Shown here: one piece after another, positions 45,201 to 57,000 of the stretch
Layout: every line of letters begins with the position of its first letter
Numbering within the stretch: the stretch's first letter is position 1
NCBI GenBank assembly: GCA_029204225.1
Contig: CM055096.1
Location: forward strand, 1,334,859 to 1,398,858
Origin: Diphasiastrum complanatum
Lineage: Eukaryota; Streptophyta; Lycopodiopsida; Lycopodiales; Lycopodiaceae
Length of the DNA stretch: 64,000 nt
Direction: 5' to 3'
The notes under the pieces: generated by a model
What the model saw: the letters and a program-made list of their open reading frames with translations, nothing else
The model's database searches: none
What the model was told of the DNA's origin: nothing
Made by a program: the position numbers and the translations under genes

Positions 45201-48200
45201 TTGTGAACACCATCGAAAAATAAAAGCTTGATGGACAAAGGTGAAAATTCTCCTGCTAAATTGTGTAACTGCATATTAGATAGAACACCAAAGCACAAGC
45301 CTACAACATATATCATTGTTAAGGAGGAAAAGAGCAGGGCAAGGGATTAGAACCATGATATAGATTGCCATCCAGCGCATTTTGAATATGACAGATTACA
45401 AAACAAATTTCGCATACCACATATTATCCTCTCACAACAGCATTCACAATCATCGAGATGTCTCATGAAAGAAGAGGATCAAAACATATGTCTCTTTGAC
45501 AACTAGATTAACCCACAAACAATCAGTATCTTTAACAAATCTGCTTTTTCATCTCTCAGTTCCTAGAGCATTGAAAATCATGTAGCTACATTTGCTTTAC
45601 GATATCTCAGCAAACATATATAAAACTCATGCACATCTATGACAAAGCAAGGGACCCTTTCACATCCATAGCAAGGCAAGTTAAATCGACATCACTCATA
45701 CATATAATCTAAAAGATGTACCCTGTAAGATACAATCATATCATACGACATAATTCAAATACTAAAAATCCACATTGTTACCAATTATGGTTTTCGATTA
45801 ACCATTGTGTAGCCCTGAGTTGCATGTATGTTGATCATGGGAACACCAAATGAACCCGTATTTGAGTAGATTCTTATAGCTTGATGAACTTGTGCTAAGT
45901 TAATGGTATATTGAAAGGACATTATGTACAAGACAGGTGCAAGTAACCTGACAAAATGGATCTCAATGACTTGGGTCTTTACCCAATATAGGTAGTAATA
46001 TTAGTAAGTAGCTTTATGTCCTTTGCTATTAGCTTTATGCTTTTAGCTTTTCACCTAGATTAGAGAAAGTATATAGGTAGGCTGGCGCCCCACCACAAAG
46101 GTATTCCAGTGTTTTAGAGCTTAGCTCAATTCTTCTATGATCTGAATTCTCTTTAATCTATGCTTGGTTTGTATGAGTGCTAGTAGGACTAGTAACTCCA
46201 TCTAAAATTTGTATGACATATTCTAACATGGTATCAAAGCCGGCTTTGTGACCGTGGAGCTGTCAAGATCCAAGAATTTTTTGAGAGAGAGAGTTTGCTT
46301 TTGCAGGATTGCAAGAAGATTATTGAAGGAGTGGATCGCTAGCTATAGCTGCATGTTGGATCGCTGATTGCATGTTGATCACTTCGCTGGAATCAGATCT
46401 GTTGGAACGTTATATAGTGTTTGTTGTCTCCGATCGCTGTCTACAGGCTGATTGCTGCCTGACTGTTCGCTGGAACAGCAGATTGTTCGCTGCCTGACAG
46501 CCACAAAGCGCTGTTTCTGACCTGATCGCTGTCTATTGGGATTGTTTCAGAACTGTTCGCTGTCTATTGAACCTATTTACTGCTGTCAGAACTGTAGACC
46601 TACTCTTCGCTGTCAGTACGCTGTCTATTGAAGTTTCTGATCGCTAGAAACAGACAGATTGTTGGAGAAAAATAGGTTGATTACTTCTGGAACAGATCTA
46701 TAGGGCCTGAATCAGGCTGATTGCTGATAGGAATCAGATCAGGTTGCAGGTTATACAAGACAAATTTCTAAAGTCTGAAAAGATACTGATTGCTGACAAA
46801 TCAGACTATAAAAATCAGATTGTTAAGAATTGTTACGGATCAGAATAATGCTAGATAGAACGAACTACAGTATATTCAAGATGCAAAATATTCTCCAGGA
46901 TCGAGAATATTGGGAGATTATCACAAGTGTCGAGATAGCTCCTAATACTAACAGGGAGTTGCGGGAGTATCAGAGACGTAGGAGAAAAGTTCATCATATC
47001 ATCAACTTATCAGTTAGAGATATGATCATTCCTCACATCAGAGATGCTGCTGGACCCAAGGAGGCTTGGGATATACTGAAGAACTTGTATGAGACTGTAA
47101 ATCAGTCCCGAATCTTGTTCTTGACTAATAAGCTACACACATTGAAGATGAGTACACGTGAATCAGTAACGGACTACTTTACTCGGGTGAAAGATCTGAG
47201 AGGACAACTTATTGCAGATGGAGAAAGTGTTCCAGATTCAGTGTTGGTATCCATTGTGTTTAATAGTCTACCTTTGGCTTATTAGAACTTTGGGATGATG
47301 CTATCGTTAAGAGAGACGAGGCCTTCTTTCGATGAGTTGAATGCCATCTTACTACAAGAAAAAATGAGACGACAAAATATTGTCAGCATGGACGATTTCA
47401 AGAAAAAGAAATTCCTGGCAAAGAAGCAAGTCCAAAGTTCCAATAAGGGTGGCAAAGGGAAGAAGAAGAAGAAGCAGCAAGATACAGAGCGACAGAAGAT
47501 GGAAAGAAAGTAGTTCGAAAGGGAAACTGCTTTGTTTGCGGCAAATTAGGGTATTATGCAACGGAGTGTTGGCACAACAACTTCAAGAAGAGGCAGGATG
47601 GGAATTTTGCTGAAGAAGAAACATCTAATGTAAAATATAATGCTTTGAATTTTGAAGACTATTGAGTTGTTTTTGGCATCAACATCTTCTGGTGGTGGCT
47701 TCTCGAAGGAAGAAGACTATTGGTTTACTAATTCAAGAGCTTTGAAGCACATGACACCTAGGCGGGAGTGGCTATCTAATTTTCAAAAATTAGATGATGG
47801 GTCAAATGTGAAGTTGGGAGACAACTACACATATGATATAAAAGGAGTTGGAAAAGTATAGGTTCAACTACCTTCGGGGAAGATTGGAGACATAAAGGAC
47901 GTGCCTTATGTACCAAGAATCAAGAAAAACTTACTCTCAATATCAACTATTGCGAAGCAATACATGGTGGTGCAGTTTGATGAAGAGCAGTGTCTCATCA
48001 AGAGGAAAAATAATGAAGGCATACTTGCAGGGCGGTTGCACATACTTCAGGCTCAGGTGGTGGATCATCATGCGAGTTGGACCAATTAGTCCCACTGCTA
48101 GGAACACTCAAGCCAGATATATCGTAGTAGCTACGGACTACTGTATCAAATAGAGTAATAGATAACAAAGTAAACATTGAGGAGTGTTAGGAATTACTGT

Positions 48201-51200
48201 TTATTTGATACCCCTTAGTGTGAGTATGGCCATGTCTGCGTGCCATTATAGGGGCCATGACTATTTTTAGTAATTCGTATTATAGAGGGTCATTACTATT
48301 TATAGTAAGTCATTTTTCATGCATGTAGGTGGGCGCACTACTACTAGATTAGGACCTGTTTTATTACTTAGAAATACATCTTGGGTCTTTACCCAATATA
48401 GGTAGTAATATTAGTAATTAGCTTTTTTTTCCTTCGCTATTAGCTTTTATGCTTTTAGCTTTTCACCACAGAAAGTATATAGGTAGGTTGGCGACCCACC
48501 ACAAAGTTATTCCAATGTTTTACAGCTTAGCTCAATTCTTCTATAATTTGAATTCTCTTTAATCTCTATGCTTGGTTTGTGTGAGTGCTAGTAGGACTGG
48601 TAACTCCATCTAGAATTTGTATGACAAATTCTGACAATTACATCATATAATATCAGCTATTTTGAGAACTAGGACTAAAAAGACCCTTGACCATTAACTA
48701 TGGTAAAGTCGGCACCCGTGGTCAAAGCCTAGTCAATTGGGATAACCACGGACATAAAAGGCACCCTTATCATCCTCCTCATCAATGTCTAATTTATCCA
48801 CAACAGCCTCCTCATCAAAAACTCCCTTCTGCTCATCTCCCACCTCAATATCATTACCACTCTCATCTCTTGTAGCCTCCATTGTTGCCCTGGCCATGGA
48901 ATTGTCCGTCCTTCACTACGTCCTCCACTCATGTGTCAACTCACGATGAAAAGTTTAAAGTTCTACATAAATTTCCATATTTTAGTCGACATAGCGTGCA
49001 CCAGCCATAACCATTGTACATATCCCATTGTCTAGCAAGAAAAGGCACCAGAAACTTCTTAGCTTATCTTGCTTACTACAAACACCAACAAATTAGAGGC
49101 GTACTAGTGATTTGCCTTTTATTCGAAGATGACAATGCCAAATCACGCTCCCATTTGATTTGAAATCCCTTTAAACCTGCTGAATGATTCACATTTTATA
49201 TAAGCTCCTAACACGCCCTTTGAGCGCTTTTAAAGGGAATGTGCAAGCCAATGACAAGCTGTAAAAACTATGAATTTCGTGCTTGAAGATATCAAGATGA
49301 CATTGCAAGCACTAGTTGCGGTTTTTGCCAAATCCCTCCACTCTTGATGCTCCCTATTATGCCTTGCTTGCATATCAGAAATGTGCTGTTGTAAGTTATT
49401 GATTGCCAGCATAAGGGCTTAGGATCCATAGGTAATAGAAGATAGAAGAGAGCTGCAACATGCAAAAGGAGGGGAACAAAATCTTCAGCCTAGAGCAACT
49501 CTATACACAGATTCCAAGAATTCCAATAGCTTCTCCTTATGTGGTATTGTCTATAGCTGCCACAAAGCTTGAGAACAAACAGCCAAGAATCTAAGAATTG
49601 AAAGAATGTGGCAATCCACCACAACCTCTCTCTTTTCTATAGTTGCCTTGGAAGCACCAAGGGGCAATCCACCCCTTTCGGTCCACTGACACCAGATGGC
49701 AGCCATACCCCTCCCCCCTACACACACATGGCAGGCAGGGAGGGAGCCAGGATGGCACTGCTGGCCATGCAAGGCTGCCAACAAGGGGAAGCAGCCCCTC
49801 ATGCTGCCAGTGAGGGCAGCCAGCTGGCAGCGCGGCTGAAAACCACAACCTGCCATCAAGGAAAAAAAAATTCAGTTCTTCAAAGAAAAGAAAAACCTTA
49901 ATTCGACGAATTCTTTCAAAAAAATCAAAATTTGACTTCTAGTTTGCAAAGACGGATCGATCAGACCTATTACGGTTTTCGGTGGCTCTCATACCAATAT
50001 GTTACGACCACACTAACTGGAAACCGCCAGGTGCCAGTCAACACAAAAAAACGAATGCTCACGATTCAACCAATCCAAATCCACCCTTCATGCCTTGAGA
50101 CCAATGACTAGACAACAAGTGGGATCTAGCTTCTAGCCCTAACAACGTCCCATACCGTCGCCAACACCGTCAGCCTTCTTCTACCCCTAGCTAGCACCAT
50201 CCTGGCTATGCCATGCGCACTATCATCCACCAACTCCTAGGTAGATAGAGAATGAATGGTAATTGGGATCTCCTTCCCTTGTATACCTTTAAGGTGGGAG
50301 CCTCCATGCCAAGCACATATCCCTAATTACAACAAGTGGCATACATGCGGTCCACGAGTCAACTAGTCAAGTCAATAGGCCCAAGAACATCCGGTTTCAA
50401 GTTAGGTGTCGTCCCTAACACTCCTCATCAAAACCTCCTTCCTGCTCATCTCCCACCTCACCCTCCTCATTGCTCTCATCTCCTATAGCTTTTGCTATTG
50501 CCTTGGCTATTAATCCAGACTCCCTCCTCCCCTCATGTGTCGTCTTATGATGAAACTCTATAAAAATCTCATCGTCTACAACAGCTACAATGCATGTCTG
50601 GCCTATTATGATGTCGGTAGTAAGAGCACGGTCATTGAGGTTCATCTGTCTAGGACAGGCATCCTATTGCATATGTCTGGACTCTACATAGCCTAAGGTT
50701 GGTGTAGTAAGTAAACCAATTGCACTGCAAAGCAATGAGCCGTTACATCCCTTTGTATGTCTAAATGACCATCGTCTTCAATTTTGCTCGCAAGGGCCAA
50801 AGAGGGAACACAAATGATGTGAGACTCAGAGGTCCCCTTGCCAACAATGCCCCACCATGCCACTGGCTCCACCAAAAACTCTCAAGTCGGCCATCTCTCG
50901 AATAAAAGATCTTTGCTTGCACTCAAAATCAAGTTGCAACCTCTCAATCCATACAACAAAAGCCCATTACCTAGATAAACATTTTCCATGTATGCCCTCC
51001 AACCATTCACAAGATACTGGTCGGTGCATATGTCGCCTATAGCCCACAAAGGATGAAGCCAGTGAGCAACTACGTGAATAGGCTTATAGAAATGTCCCAT
51101 CTCTCAAAGCCATTTCGCTCACACCACTAACATCCTATGTGCACCAAAAAGAGATCTATGTGAACGAAAAAAAAAGTTGTCTTCCACAATAACTGCATGG

Positions 51201-54042
51201 TAAAGCAAAAGGATTTACAATACCTCCACTCATCAAGAAGAAGCCTCTAAAAGGCCTCCCCGCTCTAGCTCATAAACGAGCAAATGAGGACGTTTCTTTT
51301 TTTTTTAAACCAAGAACCATCGGTTCAAGGTATTACATTACATTTAAAATCCTCACACCTAGCAGTTCTCAATAATACCTTACAAAAATAATTTGGGCGG
51401 TTCTCAATTTGCCGGTTATTATTTTATCAAGAACCACCAGGTCCTATATCAAGTTCTCAACATATTTATATTTTTCACAGATAATGATAACAATTATACA
51501 TACTTTTGTTTGAAAATTTATAGAGAGTAAACACTTTGGCCAACATTTATTGTGCACAAAAGTTACACCCTCACTCCCATACGAACCAAAAGAAATCCTT
51601 AAATGAAAATTGTTCAAAAAATTCTTGTTGCGCAATGCACCTCCTACCTATAACAATTGCTCTAGCACAACGAAGCAAGAGGGAAGACTTGTGCAATGTG
51701 GGTGTTGGCTTCTACAGGTCTAATGGGTTGTATGTCCTAAAAATGGCAAGGGCTCTCTTCCTAGTCATGAATGTGACTACATAGTAGTACATACATGCTA
51801 GTAGAAGTGATCATAGTAACCCAAGGGAGGGCTCCAATGGCCTTCATCCAAAGATCAATGCAATGTGTTGCATGTGGGGTCCATATAATGGAAGATTAGT
51901 CTCTTTGCAAAAGATCACCCAAGGCCATGCAATTGTTGGCATTGTTTGTGACCGCCTGCATGACATGTTGCACCCCCACCTTTCACGGCCAATTTTCCTT
52001 TCATACGAATGCATTTGTATTTAACCTTTGCAAAAGAAAGGTGATTGCATAGAATCTTCACATAAAACTTGAAACTGAGGAAAAGTTGTTGTGTCAAAAG
52101 ACGTTCTATTTTCTACCTTTCCATTAGAAAGTATACATCTGCCTTTCAAACACAGACCTGCCCCCACCTCTACCACTACAATGCATATGTGCTTGTAAAT
52201 GGACTCACTTGATTCATTTGGCATCACTGGCCCGAGAAGCATCTTCACATCAGGATTAATCAGCCAATAAAAGCTCATGTATGTGGCCACCAAATTTCTC
52301 TAGCTTTTTAGAAACTTTTCAATGTGATGTGTTTCATAAGCTGCACCACTTCAAAAATGACGAATTCTCCATAGTACCAGTTGTACAAACAATAATAACT
52401 TGGTACAGGGGAATAAAGTTGTTATTTGCTGAACTTTTAGTGGGAATTTATGCCAAGTCATGGATTATCAATAAGCCCAGAGAGTCCAATGAAAGTAGAT
52501 GATATCATATCATAAATTGCATCCATTCTCAATAGCATAGCATTTTTAATCTAATGGATAAGACATTGACCTTTGACTACCCATTGTATCTCATGCAGTG
52601 CAGGGATATGAAAGTAATTATTCTGCCATGGGCATATAATTATATGAATTCATAATTTCATACGTGATAAGAAATTGACTCAATATTAGTTATGGATGGA
52701 CAGAGTTCATATGGTCCTGATTTTGATGAACAGATCCATTTGCATCTACATGTGTGCGGGTATTAGAGAGAGAATTACCATCTTGGACTAAGACTCTGTT
52801 TATACAAACACACGTTTGCCCGCTGTTTCGATACTTCGATGTGAGCTTCAACAAAGCAATAAGTGACTATATTAGGCTAAATCAGAAAATTCTGCACAGA
52901 AGCTTGCACTCTACACAAACTTGAATACCAAGAGCATAATAATGTGCAACTACAATCCTGCACCATCCAGAAACACAGTTAAAAAATACTTATTCCAGTA
53001 ACATACCGTGCCTCTAACTGCAACATCGATATCTGCATCATCAAACACAATGCATGGTGCATTTCCTCCAAGTTCTAAGGAGACCTGGATGAAAAAGAGA
53101 GCAAGGTCAGTAATTTTGTGCATAAGTGACTCTAGTTTAGGAAAAAGATAGAACCTACTTTCACACTAGCTTTCCAAATGAAAAGTCCACATATAATCAA
53201 TTCATTTGAGAAACCTTTTTAACAGTCTTTGCTGCACCAGCCATGAGCTTTTTCCCAACTGCAGTTGATCCCGTGAATGTTATTTTTCGTACCTACACCT
53301 TGACAGAAGACACATAAAAGACGAGGACTGCTTAATATTCCATCAAACTAAGGTTTCTCTAAAGAATCAACTAGTGTCTTTCATTCCCAAAATGTTTCTA
53401 TCAAAGATACACACTATTCGTCGCTTTGCAACACTTTCTAGCTTCCAAAACTTACAATATGAGTCACTGTTGGGGCATCTGCAAAAAAACATGTCAAATA
53501 TTCTTGCTAGGAGTGATTGTGTGCAAACCTTCTTCAATGCTATTACGAGAAAAAAATTGCGCTTGCATTATATTAGTAGAACCAATAAAATTTATGCTCT
53601 CTACTTGGCCAATGGATCGTTTGAAGATATTTTCTAATACTGACTATGGTTTTTTTCTCTTCCGTACTGAACACCCCATCAGGGGATCCAATCCAGATCC
53701 AGCATCTGTGCCCTGAGCCCCAATGGCTAAACAACAAGCAGGATCCAACTTCTAGCCCTAATGACGTCCCATACCGCCATCAATAACTTCGGCCTTCTCC
53801 TGCCCCTAGCTAGCACCATCCTAGCTATGCACATGTGCACTACCATCCACCAACTCCTTGGTAGACAGAACGAATGGTATTAAGATCTTCTTCGCTTGTA
53901 TACCTCCCTGCTCCACCCAAATGGTGCTCCAAATGTGCTCGAAAATCCCTCTATCGTGACGGAACAACCCGTGACTTTCTCATAAAGTGCCATCAATGCC
54001 AAGATAATATTTGTAGAAAAACCAAGATCATGCAGCCATTGG

Positions 54043-54080
<38 letters not shown>

Positions 54081-57000
54081 ATTAATGTCTTTTCCATGCC
54101 AAGAGGCATATAAGACAAAAAAGTACATATCAAGTGTGTGGCACTATGGGAGCATATGAAACGTCTCCATAATAGTAAAGAAAAGCATATGTACTACAAC
54201 CGCAATGATAAAGTCCATCTAATGTAAGAGAGTCAGGCTGCCAATATAGGCTAGTGATAATCGTACATCTCGTTGTCCTCAAATATTGTTGCTACCAAAG
54301 AAAGATGTAATGGGTATAACGCCTGGAGTTCGATAAGTGTCGTTGACTTCACCAAGGAGGTCGTCTGTGAGTAGTGGCTCTGCAGACAATATGAGTATGG
54401 GTGGTACATCGTCTCTGGTCTCTATGTCGAGAAAGGTCAATGTCATCCGAGCCAAGATCCATCAGTGGTCACCTGCGGGAGAAGAACGATGTAATCTAGA
54501 GTTGTGCATCAGGAGTCGGTGGCTAGCATAGGTCCTGTCATAGTAAAAACATCTCTCTAACCATGAGTGCAACGCATCGTGGATCATCATATGCTATAAG
54601 GGACCGCAGTGTGATCGGAGCATCTCGAAAAAGGCAGCGATATCTCCCTCTGATCTCATAGTAGATTGGGCAACTAAATTAAAAGTGCTCCTTAGACTCC
54701 ACCTCAAATGGAGAACATATCTAGCAGATCTACTCCTCTCGTGGGGTACCATGAAAACGTCCAATCTCAATCTCAAGCTGATGTGCTGAGACTCGTAATA
54801 GCTTCGCTCCCAGAGTCATGGCAGAAGCGAAGATTGCAGTTCAACAGTTGTTCTACACCTGCGATCTGCCATTTCATCTAGCTAGGACCCCGACATGGAG
54901 GAAGATGATGACTACAGTGAGTGCCATCGGGCAGGTGTGGCCAGGGCTATAAAGTCCTCAACATAGGATTCTAGTCTAAGCATACCATACAAAGCAACCA
55001 CACATGGGAACTGGTGGAGGTTAAATCAACCCAACCAAACCTAGATCGAATGGATCTAGCCCCCAAGCTATGGATCAATCAGAGTCATGGAAAGAGGAGT
55101 CACACCAGCAGCATGTAGCTACCAATCACAAAATCAAGCATACACTAGTGAGAGCCCAGCAGGTATACTTATACCCTCCAAGGCCCATGCACCACTAGTG
55201 GTGCACTATGACACCTCACTGGACACCTCTACAGCCTATCTAGGCCACGTCATCCGATTCCCTAATGACTCACTGATAGACCCATACCAAGTCCACCACC
55301 ATGTGTTTAGGCCTACAACCATTAATTATGACCATGTACTCATAAGGGCCCCAATTCCCTTGTAGCCACAATTAACTTACGGGTTGTTGGTCTACCGGTC
55401 CCTAGCGTGGACACGCTACCCGAGACCAGTCATGGGCATGACATTCTTCCCCTCTTATTCAAGTTCTATCCTCAGAACTTACAAGATTTCTCAATCGTTT
55501 AGTTCTTGTATCCAAGATCTTTTCGGGTTCTAGACGAGATACACCCGATGATTCATCCAACAGGTCCAACTGATCTCCAGATCCAAGATGCTCTCCTTCA
55601 CGGAGACTCTTTTTGAGACGACTAACGTGAAATACGGGATGCACTTGCGATCCATCTGGGAGTTCTAATTGGTAAGCTAAGGATCCGATCTTTTTCAAGA
55701 TTTTAAACGGTCCTCTATATCTAGGAGACAATTTATAATGCTTGCCGGTACGCATTACACTTGAATCCTTCGGGATTCTCAAATATACCCAATCTCCCAC
55801 TTGGAAGTCTATCGGTAATCTTTTCAGACTTGCATAATTTATGTCCCTATCCTGGGCACTCTGGCCATTTTCACGTGCAATCCGTAGCATTTCCTGCATA
55901 TCATGTAGGAAATCTGCTACTTTCTGAAACTTGATTGTCCAAGTCTCAACTGCGATGGGTGACCTAGGCTCAAAACCGTACATAAGCATAAACAGGCTAT
56001 AACCGGTAGCCAAATGCTTACTACTATTATAGGCAAACTTGATCAATGGAAGGTACTTTTCCCAATCAGATTGCCATCTGGAAACATATGCCTGAAGAAT
56101 TTGTTCCATCGTCTGATTTGTTCTTTCCGTCTGTCGATCCGTCTCAGGATGATCAGAAGAACCCAAGCTCAGTGTCGTCTCTAGTTTAGCGAATACAGCC
56201 GACCAAAAGTGACCGGTGAACTTCGGATCGCGATCGCTCACAATATCACTTGGTAATCCGTAAAGCCTAAACAGACGCTCTACAAATATTAGAGCTAAAT
56301 CAGAAGCCTTCGCGGTGGTCTTTCCCGGAATAAACGTAGCCAATTTGGTAAGACGGTCGACCACAACCCAAATTGCATCATGCCGTTTATTCGTCCGCAG
56401 TAACCCAACCACGAAATCCATGGAAATACTATCTCATCTCTTATCAGGGATATCCAATGGATGCAACAAACCGCCAGCCTTATGGTGTTTAGCTTTATTC
56501 AACTGGCATTGGTCACACTTGACCACATAAGATTCTATGAAGGGCTTTGAGTTTGGCCAATAAAAATCCCTTCATACCAAATCCAATGTACGATGTATGC
56601 CGAGATGTCCTGCACATGGTGAGTCATGACATTCATAAAGAATTTTATTCTTAACAACATTTACATCAGGCACACAAACCTTCCCTGTCTTGAACAAAAG
56701 TCCATTACGGATAGAGAAGTCATCAGTATCCTTTATATCCTTTCCCCCAGACTGACCACCATGATTATCAGTCCCGCTTGATGAAACTGCTAGAACCCTA
56801 TTAGAGATTGGTCCAAAATGTGGGTCTTTCTCATAAAGACCCCTCAGGGAGAGATAAAATTCTGTAGTGCTCACTGCTTAATACTTATAGTATGTACTAT
56901 GTAGTATGAATACCATCACCATTGTTGTTATGTAAGCATGGTCCATATGATCCATCAACCATAGCGAACATGAATGGTGAATAAAGGTATCAGTGTAAGG

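Noticed and set aside
49551-49901. Three overlapping 85-102-codon frames in GC-rich sequence
   Set aside because: They overlap on both strands in the leader of an LTR element and show only low-complexity composition.
52540-52620. tRNA-like stretch (TAATGGATAAGACATTGACC)
   Set aside because: It resembles a tRNA D-arm region, but no B box (GGTTCGA type) or acceptor pairing follows.
54536-55443. Gypsy LTR of 908 bp ending at ATGACA (54536), which would mirror its TGTCAT start
   Set aside because: LINE coding sequence is already recognisable from 54819 down, so this LTR end would overlap it; the LTR end is left open.
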